This document shows positions 39,033-50,934 of a stretch of DNA of 64,000 bases, in pieces. The DNA comes from Mortierella sp. BCC40632. Its lineage: Eukaryota; Mortierellomycota; Mortierellomycetes; Mortierellales; Mortierellaceae. Each line of letters starts with the position of its first letter. The first letter of the stretch is position 1. A program made the translations under genes and the position numbers. The DNA lies in NCBI GenBank assembly GCA_011634665.1, contig WAEK01000005.1, positions 2,179,001 through 2,243,000 on the forward strand, in the 5' to 3' direction. The notes under the pieces are model-generated. The model ran no database searches. It saw nothing but the letters and a program-made list of their open reading frames with translations, and was not told the DNA's origin.

Positions 39033-39685
39033 AAATCTCTTTGAAGGAGATAAAGAGGAAGGAGAGGAAGGGGAAGGGGAGGGGAGGACCAGAAAGGAGG
39101 GTGTCGGACCTGACACAACAAGAAATAGAATAAAAAAAAAGTTGGTACAACATGCAGATTTCTCCTTGACCTGGGTTTATCTATCTCCGTCTCCGTCTCT
39201 GTCTCCATCTCCATCTCCATCTCTCCTTTCCTCTCTCTCTCGACTAAACAAACTGGATATGGATCCTTCTTTCAAAAATCACATTACTCTATAATTTGTA
39301 TTTTATTTGTTTCTTCTATTTCTTTGTATATTTACACCGGCGCATTTCGCTCTCGCCTTTTTTTCTGTGAAAAAAGTGAAAAAGTGGAGCAAGGGCAAAA
39401 GAGGCAACGTTATAGATTCTATATTCCCACTTTTTTTTTTCTTTGTTTCTTTGTTTTTGCTGGTGTACTTGGGGAGGGTGTAATAATATATATTTTTATA
39501 TTTATATATTTATATAAATATTTTTTTTTTCTTCTTTTTTGATGTGTTTTTTGATTTATCGTTTTGTACAAGGCATTAACGACCCTCTCTCTCTATGTAA
39601 GTAAAAGTAATAGTAGTAAGAATAAAACACAAGGAGCGTGTGCTGAACAGGAGAAATTGCAGAAAAAAACGAGATGGAAGAAATT

Positions 39686-39716
<31 letters not shown>

Positions 39717-39888
39717 AAAATGAGAGAGTGGGTGTCAAGATGGAAAAAGGGGAAGGAGGTAGGGGAGAGGGAGGGTTGAAAATCTAGCGGACAAAAAAAA
39801 GCAAAAGAGAACAATAATAAAGAAAAAGAAAGAAAAAAAATAGGAACGAGCAAAAATAAACAACAACAACAAAAAAGGGAGTTTCCAA
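39033..39888. other. Convergent intergenic region, PEX7 to C2H2 factor
   Basis: AT-rich 3' flanks with a (GAAA)n tract (39689-39719) and TCCGTC/TCTCCA hexamer-like runs at 39180-39230. No gene is seen. Confidence 0.6.
39129..39134 (+). terminator. AATAAA polyadenylation signal of PEX7
   Basis: Canonical hexamer in an A-rich context 97 bp downstream of the PEX7 stop codon. Confidence 0.5.
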
Positions 39889-42605
39889 TTAGGACCTATG
39901 GCGAACAGGGATGGGCGCCGAATGGAACCGTCTCTCTTCTACACCATGAGAAGAGGGTGACGACGATGAATGGTAGTACGAGTGCGTAGAGGATCCGCCA
40001 TGCTGCTGCGGAGAAGGCGAAGAGGGTCCATGGTACGACGGGAAATAGGACGAAGATGTCGATGGTGAAGACGAAAAGTGGCTACCATGGTGACTAGATG
40101 CCTGATGCGACGAGGGCGACGAAATCGGACCAGATGAAGGCGAGGACGAGGACGAAGGATGATGCATCGGCGAATAGTTCGGGAACGATTGCGAGTACGG
40201 TCCAGGGCTACCATTCGAGCGTGAGTTGTGATGACTAGAGTGGTGGCCCTGGACAGGATGGCCGTGCTCTTGACTGGGTCCGTGGCCGTGACTGTGTCCG
40301 TGGCCATGTCCGTGGCCATGACCATGACCATGACTTCCTAAACCAGGCTCAGCCTTGATTTGGGGACCATGGGTTGGGGACGACGTCGAAAGAGGCGACC
40401 GACTATAATCGTGTGAATGTTGGTGGCGATGGTGCTGTGGATGGTGGGGACCCGCAAAGTGATGAGAAGGTGACTGTGGAGGCGTTCCACCGTTACCATT
40501 TCCATGATGCGTGTAGGACATCGTAGGCTGAGGTCCTTGTGGAGAAGAGTAACCAGATCCCAATGAGGGCAATGAAGGCAAGGACGAGGACATGACTGCG
40601 TCCATAGGCTCCGACTTTGGACTGACGCTTCGAGCGTGTCCGTTGCTGCTTCCGTTGCTGCCGCTCGTGTTGCCATTCTGAGCACGACCACTGCTTCCTT
40701 GAGGCTCCCAGCGCACCGGGCGCGAGGGAGATGGGTGGGCATGGAAGTGAGAGGGCAACGAAGACGACATCTCGTGGCTGTGGTGAGATTGGTTATAGGC
40801 GCCATTCTCCGAATGGTGACGGTAGTGGTTGTTGCTTTGACCACCCGACGACTGGGGATGATAGGAGTGAGGATGACCAGATCCGCCATTCTCCTGTGGG
40901 TGGTGGTTGGGACTGCTGTTTCCTCCATACTGCATGTGCCGGGGTAAGCTACCGCCTTCGCCATGGTATGGAGCCCCGTTCGAGTGTCCGGCTGAATGTC
41001 CATTAGTAAAGTTGGGAGGAGATGGACGCTGGAAGGCGCTTGGTGAGCTCGTGCCAAAGTACTTTGAAGAGGCCGCAGGGCCAAAGGAACGTGACCCATG
41101 GGGTGAGGTGCCAAAGCGCTCGTGGTTCAGCGGAGGCAGGAATCCATTGCTGTATGAGTGGCCGTGCGGGCCGGGCGAAGGCGGAGACGAGTGGACGAGC
41201 GAGTGGGACTGCGATCGCTGGAGATGGGGTCGGCCTGAGAGCGGGATCTTTGCGTTGGTATAGCTCAGCGAGTCCAGGACGCCTGCAGCTGCGAGCTGCT
41301 CACGGTTCTCACTGGTGATAATATAATGCAAAGACGAGAGCAGGGGACGCCAATGTTAGCGTTAATAAATGCAATCGGCCAATGGACGGCGGCATCCGAG
41401 CGCCGACCCGCCAAGACCTTGCATTGCCCCGCCGCCGGAAGAGCGCGGACCGCGGATAAGACAAAGAGCAAAATAAGGAGCGTGGTTCATACCTGATAAA
41501 GCTCCTGATGTCGGGCTCGTGGCCCTTTTGGTGCCGAGTCAGCGTTGTGCGTCGCGTGAATGTCTTGCCACAACCAGGGTGCTCGCACACGTATGGTCGC
41601 TTGCCTGTGTGAGTCCGGCGATGGCGCGCCAATGACGATGACTAGTGATTATTAGCGAGGAAAGGAAAACTCGTCAGTCAACCACAAAGAGATAATGCGC
41701 CCTGGACACGCACACACGACGGGCGCAGTAGGAGCAGAGGAATGAGATTCTCCGATGCTCGTGTGTGCGTGTGTTTGATCACTGCTGTGCCCCGTTGGAA
41801 TCGAATTTTTAAGAAAGCCACTTACGTCGCTGAAGGACTTTTGACACGACTCATATTCACAGACATGGGGTCGCTCTCCTGTGTGGGTACGGTAGTGGAC
41901 AGTGAGGGCGGATCGTTGGATGAACTGTTTACCACAGCCTGCCCAGTCGCACTGGTAAGGTCTGTTCAAGTCAAGCAAAGTAAACAAATAAATAGAAAAA
42001 GGGTCCCCATGGGAGAAGAGACAGCGGTCAGCGCTTTTTTTTATTAATTTTTTTTTTTTTTTGCAAGGCATATATATAAAAAAAGTTTGCCGGGGGCACG
42101 GCTGGGTACGCTGCTGTTGCGTGTATGATGCCAACAGTACATTGCATCCAACCCAAAAGCTCATGGGCCAAAGCACCCGTTGGTGCCCCTCCCCCTCTTC
42201 CCTCCTCCTACCCAAAAGGGCTTCTCTTTGCGCTTACCTCTCGCCAGTATGAATGCGTCTGTGTCGTGCAAGATCTGACCGCCGCGAGAAGGACTTTGTA
42301 CAATCCTCCCAAGAGCACTCGTATGGTCGTTCTGAGACTGTACCTTCAGCCTCGGATGAGCTACCGCTGTCCTTTGCAGTCTCATCCTCGTTCTCACCCT
42401 CGAGTTCATCGGCATTGTCTTCGAGATCGATATCTAGATCTAGATCCGAGTCTTCACCGTGGTTGCTGTTGTTGTTGTCGCTGTTGTTGTGGGTAAGAGA
42501 GGCAGGGATCTGGTCGGGATGGAATCGTTGGTGCTGCGGGCGCTCAGAAGGACGGGTCCGTTGGTGGGCATCGGGCCCAGAGTTGAGCATGCTTCGAATA
42601 TCCAT
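39889..42605 (-). CDS. C2H2 zinc-finger transcription factor, four tandem fingers
   Basis: 691 residues from exons 42605-42238, 41961-41826, 41641-41493 and 41311-39889 (minus strand, GT-AG, frame kept). The start [14 protein letters not shown] is typical of fungal regulators. An acidic stretch ([20 protein letters not shown]) precedes four fingers, all C-x4-C-x12-H-x3-H with TGE/KRP linkers: [57 protein letters not shown] and [19 protein letters not shown]. The linker between fingers 1 and 2 and the middle of finger 3 are interrupted by introns. The 450-residue C-terminal half is disordered and rich in Ser/His/Pro/Gly, with a His-Gly repeat. Likely a nuclear DNA-binding regulator. The target is unknown, and I do not assign an orthologue. 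Confidence 0.92.
40278..40337 (-). repeat. His-Gly coding repeat in the C2H2 factor
   Basis: Imperfect hexanucleotide repeat encoding [19 protein letters not shown]. Mixed CAT/CAC and GGT/GGC/GGA codons show that the peptide repeat is maintained and is not a very recent slippage product. Confidence 0.85.
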
Positions 42606-42714
42606 GGCACGGGCTTGGTCTTCCACGGGTCAGCCTTGTCGAGCGGGGGGGGGGAGGACTTGTAGAGGATATGTGTGAATGCTGTATGAGTGTGTGTGAT
42701 GTGTATGAAAGAGA

Positions 42715-43680
42715 CAGAGAGAGAGAGAGGGAGAGAGAGGGAGAGGGAGAGAGGTATATGTGATGCGCGTATGTGGGAGTGAGCGTGGATATGGATTATG
42801 GAGAAGGGGCCGAGAGCGAACGGCGGAGGATCGAGAGCAGGAGAGTCAGAGAGAGAGAGGGAGAGAGAGAGAGAGAGAAAGAGAAAGAGAGAGAGAGAGA
42901 GGAAGAGAGACAAGATATGTATGGGTGGGACGTATGTTGTTGTATATGCAGTGTAGATGGGTGCTGTCTGTGGGTGCTTGTCCAGGAGGTGAGCACGAGA
43001 CTCTCTGCGGCCCGAGAGACAGACAGAGAGTGAGTGCGAGAAAAAGTGAGAGAGAAAGAGTATCGACCGGGCACCGGCTGAGTTGGGCTCTAGGCAATAC
43101 GAGGCGAGAAGAGAAAGGGGAGAGAACGAACAGGAGAAAGGAAAAGAGAAAGAGAGGCCCAAGAAGATCGAGGATTGCGATTGGGCTTGGGCTTGTAGGG
43201 GATGATCTGCAGAATGAGCAGGCTTCACTAGACGGATGCAGTGCTAACAACCACAGGACACAGGGCCAGGGGAGAGGAGGGGGGAGGGGGAGGGAGAGAA
43301 GGAGGACTGGGAGGACAAGGGCAGGGGCCAGGCAGGTCTACCAGAGACGTGCGAGCTGGTGAGAAGGAATGGACAACAAATGAACGGGCACCAGTTGGGC
43401 CGTGATTAGAAGCAAAGGCGGGAGAAGGCAGGCCTTGGGTGGAAGGAGGACAGGGGGATGGAGAGATGGAGAGATGGAGAGATGAAGAGATGGAGAGATG
43501 AGTGAGGATCAGGCACCGAGGAAATGGAGAAGAGGAATGAATGGGAAAGGAGAGAAAAGGAGTAAAGACGAGCAAACGAAGAGAGAAGAGAGAAAGAGAG
43601 GAGTGAGAGAGAGAGTGAGAGAGAGAGAGAGAAAAGTGTCGTCGAGAGAAGTGAGAGAGAAAGTGAGAGTGGGCAAGCAA
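42715..43680. repeat. Purine-rich GA simple-sequence domain
   Basis: Repeated blocks of GAGA (42717-42754, 42850-42910, 43596-43640) with GGAGAGAT units at about 43456-43500 (five copies). On the zinc-finger gene's strand this is a polypyrimidine leader or promoter. Confidence 0.85.
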
Positions 43681-43917
43681 CAAAACCAGGACCTGGACAA
43701 GGACCAGGACCAGGGCAGGGCAGACAATGGATGGCAAAGGAGAAGTGGCCTGAGAGTGCGTGTGTATGTGAAGGTGTGGATGTGTGTGTGTGTATGTGTG
43801 TGCCATGAGCTGCATCTGTGTGTCTGTGTCTGTGTCCGAGCGACAGGCGGGTGGAGAGAGCTGAGAGACAGACAGACAGAGAGAGGAGTGGCTGCCACGC
43901 AGGCGGACAGAGCCTTG

Positions 43918-43927
43918 TTCTCTCTTT

Positions 43928-43973
<46 letters not shown>

Positions 43974-44012
43974 ACTCTCTCTCTCTCTCCCTCTCTCTCC
44001 CTCTCTCTCCTC
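43918..44012. repeat. (CT)n tract, opposite strand sense to the preceding GA domain
   Basis: About 95 bp of CT repeat with few interruptions, following more than 1 kb where the same strand is GA-rich. The two can pair as inverted arms. Confidence 0.9.
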
Positions 44013-44089
44013 CACCCCACTGAATTGAATTCAAACAGGGCTGTCTGACTAATAGGACTGACTACCTTAGCAATTCAATCGCACACACT

Positions 44090-44123
<34 letters not shown>

Positions 44124-45107
44124 TTCGGGCTGCCGCCCCTCCGGCCACAACGGATACAGCTTCAACGAACTCTGCAGTGAAAACCTAAAATGCCCGTGCC
44201 ACCGTCGCATGTTTGCCTTTGCTCTTAGAGGGAGGCCTTTTCTTAACCACAACTCTATTCTGCCTACGCACGCCCGTTTCTCTCAACCACGCACCCGCGC
44301 GAATGGCCGCCAATCGCTCTGTTCAAGGTGAATCCGCCCAATCGCATCCAGCTAGCTCGCACTCTCCACCCATCCATCTCTCTCGTCCATCACATCTTCC
44401 ATGAGCACGCGCTAACGGTCAGGGCCAGGGCCATGGCCCCATTACATATCTCTATTTCTCTCGAGCCTTATAGAGGACCTCACATTTGATCCGCAAGGGC
44501 CATGCGGCAATCTCTACCCCCTTCCTTTCCACTCGTTTTATCTCTTTCTGTGCTTGTGCGCTTGTGCATCTGTGGGCCTGCGCCTTGTCCTTGCGTTTTT
44601 CCTACCGATAGCGCGTTTCATCTCCCTCGGGATCCAGCATGTCCATGGGAAATCGCGCATCTCTTTTTCCACTTGCTCCTCTCACATCCTCCCTCCTGCT
44701 TCTCTTCCTCTCCTTTGGGCTTGTCATAGGGGGAGGGAGGGAGAGGACATGCATGCCAGGCACACAGTACACAAGCGCTGAATCTCGTCACAGGTCCCAA
44801 TTGGTATCACTAGGCAGGGTGTTTGCCGTGTTTCCCGAGAAGCAACCACCATTCCTGCCCTAATGCACTACCCTCCGCGCCGCCTATTCCTGCACAGACT
44901 CGCCCAACGCATAATCCTGACTGGACTAGTCCCGTACCATCAAAAGTACCATACCCTACAACTCTTTCGGTAGCTCCAGAATGATGTGACTTTTGAGACG
45001 ATCCTCCTTTCTCCCTCTCTTTCTCTTCTTTCTCCTCTCTCCTCTCTCTTCAAGTTAACTCCTTGTCGGTAAAAAGCAACAGCGATCATCCTATTCGCGC
45101 CCTCTAC

Positions 45108-45134
<27 letters not shown>

Positions 45135-45139
<5 letters not shown>

Positions 45140-45224
45140 TGGCCTCGAAAAGCAAAAGGAGATCTGGATGCAGCGCCGCAAGGACCTACAAGAACTCCAA
45201 CAAACAAGAGGCGTTTCCAAGTGA
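45135..45224 (+). pseudogene. Possible gene remnant with charged helix
   Basis: An open stretch directly after an A27 run reads LEKQKEIWMQRRKDLQELQQ and then TRGVSK before a stop. It has coiled-coil character, but there is no start codon or neighbouring exon. It may be a remnant or chance. Confidence 0.15.
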
Positions 45225-47142
45225 CAGAATGGATCACGCCACTATCCTAACCTATCCAGAGTGCATTGCCTTTTGGTGAACCCGCAAATCAGAACAAGTT
45301 CTGTTAGTTCGGGTACACAAACTCTTGCGCCATGACCAGCAATCCATCAAAACAAGGAGCTGAATGAGTAACCTGCTCCAGTCAAGGAATCAAAAAAAAA
45401 AAAAAAAAAAAAAAGACGAGGGGCGAAAAGGGACAAAAAGGGACGAAAAGGACGAAAAGGGACGAAAAAAAGGAGGCTGAATCTTGCGTAACGTCGCCTT
45501 ATTTGTAAGGGTTGGGTAGCCAGGTCGGTAGGCATGGACCCCGCTACGTTTGGGATTCACTGCCGAGCAGACTGTTTTGCCTTGGTGGGACTCGCTCTTG
45601 TCGTTGGATGGTAGTCCATTCATCGTGAGCAGCCATCTGAATCCATCTCTCTTTTCTCTCATACTCACTCCTTCTCCAGCAATTGGATTGGAGCCACAAC
45701 TTTTTTAGAGTCCCTTCCCTCCGAACACATTGATACTTCTCTCACCCAGAGTCCCCATGTGTTGGTTGTACACTTTGTACAACTCTATCCGTGCATGCAT
45801 ACATCTGTAGAATGACGTGTTGGGCCTCTCTCTTTTCTCGCATACACAAACATGCTTGTCGACGACAGGAGAGGGACAAAGGACATGAGAAGAAAGAAAG
45901 GACCTTCTTGTTGTTCACCCCTGGAACTTTTTTTTTTGTACGATTGCCACATGGAGTATGCGCTTCTCTGCCCTCCTTTTGAGCATTTTTTTTTTTTCGA
46001 GTGGAGTGCAAAAGGCCCTTTGCTCTCCTTCATCCCTCGACGGGAACAAGCCAAATGCCCAGCTGCATATTCCTGGGGGGCCGTTGGGAGAAAAGGTTGA
46101 TGAAGAAGCCGGCCTCTGCTGCACGTCTTTTGCAGACACCATTCCGTACCCTAGTGTCGTGCGTCTTTGTTGTGGGATGTGACAGAAAGTAGGGGAGGCG
46201 ATTGCTTTTTGCAAATCCAATGAATGGACAGAGAAGATCATGTCCAGTGAGCCTCTTGGGACCTTGAGAAACCTTGCTCCAACTTTCTTTTCCTCTCTGT
46301 TTTTTTTTAAAAAAAAAAAAAAAAACATTTCCTCCCTTCACCACACCCCTTCCCTCTCACTCGCTCTCGTTCGCTCTCGCTCTCTCCAGTCTATAACTTT
46401 CCAGCAGAATGTCGACGATAATATTCTCGCACTGTGTTGATCAGGTCGTGCTTTCTTTGCTGGGACTCGTCCGTGTAATAATAAACTCGTCTTTAGTTCA
46501 GACTCCTCTCTCTCTTTTTTTTTTCTCTCTCTTTCTCTCTCTCTCCTTGTCTCTCCTCTCTGAGCTGTATTTGGTTTCTTGTCCTTCTGGGTGTATATAG
46601 TTCAGTTCATAACGTGGTGGATGGGGTACCCTGCTTTTTTTTTTTATAGATTTCTCTCCTCTTTCTCCTCCTCTCCCAACCCACGCGCGAGTCAACGAGA
46701 AGCATCGGATCAGATGGAAAGCACAGAAGGTGCTCAGGTAAAAAAAAAGACATGATCGGTAAGCTACCCACAAAGAATGAAGTCCTTCTCCTCCTCTCCT
46801 CTTTCTCCCTCTCATTTCCTCCCCGACTGTAAGCCAGTGGTGCGTTTTTGGCTCTCAATGGTTGCACACAATACAAAGGAATCCTCCGTTGCCGCATCTC
46901 TACTCCCGTCCCCAAGAGATAGATTGAAAGGAGAAGAAAAAAGAGGCGCCAAAGGTGCTTCCAGGACACAGGGTTGCTCAACAGAATTCACCGACAGTCT
47001 ATACACATGGGGGAGGCATCGCTTAAGAGCGAAAGGGACAGGGTGCGGTTCTAAGTCCCGAAGAAGAACATGGACAGGACAAAGGGAGCAATGCACGGAA
47101 ACGGAAAGGGCCTTTTTGGCTGCTAATAAGTCCATGCACGAT

Positions 47143-47163
47143 GCACGATGCACGATGCACGAT
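47143..47163. repeat. 7-bp tandem repeat ATGCACG
   Basis: Three perfect copies of ATGCACG plus a partial copy at each end, non-coding. Confidence 0.85.
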
Positions 47164-48041
47164 ACACCCCGTTGCATATCACAGACGGGCAGAACGTACA
47201 ACAGAGACCCGATGGGTAACAGAGAACCGGTGCATTGAGACAGACAGATATTGGTCTCACACCACCGATTCAACAGATTCAGGAACAAGCTTGGAGAAAA
47301 GTACGACCTAAAAAATCTCGAGTCCAGTCGGAGCAGACCGCAATCTCTTGCTCTTGTTCTTGAGGATCATTGGCTGTTCATTTAGCCACCCCGTTCATAA
47401 TATCCTAGACTTGACTCCAACAAAGACGATTGCGCAGGATACCCCATGGCACTTGACTGCCACCCAAATGGCATCATGGCATCTTTTTTTTTAAGAAAAA
47501 AAAATCATTGTAACAACCGAGTGCTCTCCGTTATGCTGCATGTATCCTCTTTGATCAAAGTTTCTGCAGCTCAATGTCGGGACGAAAGAAACGAAAGCAG
47601 CGCACTCTCAACTCATCCCGATGTGCAGGTACAATATTAATCGTATAAAAAAAAAATAGAGAAGGGAATAAGAGGTGCCGGCTTGGTTGTTGAGGGCAAC
47701 GGGCTATCACTCGTGCTCAACCCAAGGACAGGACAGCTTTCAAAGAGAAGAGGAGTCCAGATATGATGTTATCTTAACTGCATTTCCTTAGTCTTACAAG
47801 ATTACTTGCCAAGTTTGCTTATCCTACCATTCCATTCCAAGAGGGATTGTTTATGAGGTGAGCGCTCCTTTGAACACAGAAAAACATTGCCGCCTGCAGA
47901 TACGAGTTATGCAGATACCTAAGCATCGGACAGGACCATCAAGTCAACAACGATGATCGGCGTTTCGAGGCCCAGGGGATGAGAGATCATCTTCCCCTAG
48001 TTGCACACAGCCTTTGTACTTTTTTTTTTTTTTTTTTTTTT

Positions 48042-48216
48042 TTTTTACGACAAGCTGTCCGTTTGCAATGCTCATTTCGAGAGTGATTAATATCTCTGCG
48101 CTCCATGAAGCACTCCACCTGCGGGCGAGCCTCAGAGCCTTCTTTACCTCCGCCTTGGCCTTCTGAGCATCACATAATAGATAGGAGGCCAATTGTAGTA
48201 TTCAGTGGACGCCATC
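48042..48216 (-). pseudogene. Possible decayed small gene
   Basis: An ATG in good context (CAAGATGG) at 48216 opens MASTEYYNWPPIYY but stops after 23 codons. The overlapping frame continues as a helical, basic stretch (AKAEVKKALRLARRWSAS) into a poly-Lys run made by a T homopolymer on the plus strand. One frame change would join them. It could be a broken gene or chance. No family is recognised. Confidence 0.15.
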
Positions 48217-50165
48217 TTGAAAAGAGAAAAACAGGTGCTCCATACTGACTATCATTTTCTGGGGCAAGACCGGGTTGTTACAAATCTTTCAGCCATCCAT
48301 TCCGTGCGTGGCTCAGCTCATTTGAGCGCGGCTCCTCTCTCCTTGGCTTAGCTCAACTTTTTAGCTGGCGCTTGGCTCACTTGCATCCTTGTTGGTACCT
48401 CTTGGTCATGCTTTCAATATGAAGGATGTAACCGTCAGCTCAAACCATTTGCGACCTTGACGCCCAACCTGTACGACTGTCCTAAAAACACTCGCATACA
48501 AATGGTGCTTCCATGGATTCATTATTACGGAACCTGCAGAACTGACTTTATCCATATTCTGTTCACTATTCTCTCTCATGGCTAAAAGTCATTGCGCTCC
48601 TATTTTTTTTTTTCCTCTCTTGCTCTCCTAGACATCCTTCATTAACCTTCTTTCCGGGCTTCGCAAATGGCGCCGAAATATGATAATGCAGCCCGCTAAA
48701 CAAGGCTATGTCGACGAGTAACAATCTCCGTCGAGATACTGTAATCGTAACAATGGGATATCATGTAGAGTCAACTACACGTGCCATTGTCAAAAAGCAA
48801 AAGTGCTCTGAGCACTTTTTTTTTTTTTCTTGTTATTGTTATTGTTATTGTTTTTTTTTTTTTTTTTTTTTTTTGGTTCTTCTGTATTCCATTGAACTAC
48901 TTCAATCGCCGGGTGCGGCTCACTCCGATAACTATTACTATCGTGACTAGATATTTAGGCCGCCATCTATCTCCTCTAACACCCTATGCAGACTTCAAGA
49001 CTCCAGTCGGTTTTTTTTTCTTTTTTTTTTTTTTTGGGCAACAGCGGATGCATTTTTTCCTTCCTTAGCCCAGTATGTGGCGTGTACTTGTGAATATACG
49101 TTCTAGCTTACCCCATGCCCCTGTCAATGTACGAGGCGCATGTATTTTAGCCACATCTTTGTTGCTTGTTCGAGGATTGGTGATTTGAATGCAGTTGGAC
49201 GTCACTCCAATGGTTCGTCAAGTAAAAAAGATAATGGGTTCCTAGAAGCCTGGTGAACTCTACAGTAAGAGAAAGGAGCACGGGTCATCTAGATGCGGAC
49301 GGTCTAGAGAGGGGTCGTGCGCACAATAAAACAGAAAAAAAATAATACGCCGCTCGCTCTAAAGTGGACACTTTCGACCCACCCTTGCTTACTGCCGCAG
49401 ATTGTCTTTTTTACTTGGCAAGGTCCGGACGTACTTGGGCCTTCTCTTTGAGATAATCAATAACAAAACCTCGAGATTGTCCACCTTGTTAAACTTTTAT
49501 CAAGCACGATTGACTACTGGGTACAACACAGAACCTGAAAGAACAATTAGGGCTTGTGTTAAGAGAAGGGAAAATTAAAATGAGCAGGCTCGGGCAGTTC
49601 TATGCTTTAGGTTAACTAGCGAAAACTCAAATATATGTTAAGCCCCGCAGACTGAATGGAGAGCCACGTTTTTGTGCGTGTGTGTATTTTTCTTTTGTTT
49701 GATCCTGCCCACGCCCAGCTTTACTACCTTTCTCGCACTTCCCCGCGCACGCATCCCCACAAATAATAACAAAAAGAAAGCACGACACAGAACACCAACC
49801 TGTTTTCCTCCGCTCATATGGCTCCAGGGTATCAACAACAGGCAGTTACCCACATTAGCGAGCCCCTTGGGTGCGCACAAGGGCTGACAATCACGCATAC
49901 AAACACACAATAATGCAAATCATTTCAGCACAAAAAAGCGCATTCTGACAAAACGGCTCTTGCTTGCTCAACATTGAGGAAAGACGTTTCCATAGAGGTT
50001 CTCTTCGTGGCTCTACCCAATCGACCATGAACTGTAGACAGAGGAGCTGTTTATAAAGAGCATAGGAGAAGGTGGGGTGAACACAGAAAAAAAAAAGTAC
50101 GGCGTGATTGCTCATGTTTCCCTCCACAGTGGTAAATAGCCGAAAGGGTCTTGCAGTTATGGGAG

Positions 50166-50173
50166 GTATAAAA
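50166..50173 (+). promoter_or_regulatory. TATA box without an obvious gene
   Basis: TATAAAAG followed by a CT-rich initiator/leader (50205-50238) and an ATG in CAGCCATGA context about 77 bp downstream. That ATG opens only 16 codons, with a possible GT donor inside. Confidence 0.3.
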
Positions 50174-50896
50174 GTGTTTGCTTGATCCAGAGTGAGAGAA
50201 CAGCCCTCATCTCTCTTCTTTCCGTCCCCTCCCTCTCCCAGCCATGATTGCAGGGAGATCAACGACGTTGGTACCTATCTCCACCTATCTCTGAGTGTAC
50301 TCTCTTTCCCTTCCTGTGCACTCTCCCACACCCGTGCGCCCTTTTCAATACGCTCTCACACCACGCCCTCGTTCATTCTCTCAATTACTCGAAAAAAAAG
50401 TACTCTTTTCATATTTGGCATCCCTTTTCAGAACACCAGGGCGAGAGGACCAAGGCCCCGATCAAAGCGACCAATCGGGGGGTTATCTCTTAAATCAACC
50501 GTCAACTCAAAACGAGAAAATGACAGGGGCAAAGAGTCGAGAGAGAAGAGGGGGGGCACCAGGATCTGAATCTTAAAAAAAACAGAGTGACAGAGAACAA
50601 CTGAGACACTAGAAAGACAGAACAAGAGAAATTAAGTGGAAGAGGTGGAAAGGGAACAAGCCCTATACCCGACCGGTTGCTCCTCTCCCCCAACCACTCC
50701 CCTTCCTCCAATTGCACAGCAGAGAAAAAGGATGACGAGAAAGAGGAAGGGACCAAGGCAAGCGGAGAGGGTCTGGGCTTGATTCATATCTCGTTTCTAA
50801 CGCATCCTTACTGCTCGATTCCTTTTCCTTACTTACCCTAGAGAACGTGGCGGAGGACTGTGGATTGGTCCCGTCTCGAATGCATGTGCGGACCAA

Positions 50897-50900
<4 letters not shown>

Positions 50901-50931
<31 letters not shown>
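50901..50931. repeat. (CA)15 microsatellite
   Basis: Uninterrupted CA repeat after a short A run, in gene-free DNA. Confidence 0.95.

Positions 50932-50934
<3 letters not shown>

Noticed and set aside
42760..44028. Several 170-200-codon ORFs on both strands
   Set aside because: Built from GA/CT simple sequence (Arg-Glu or Ser-Leu repeats), open only because the repeat lacks stops.
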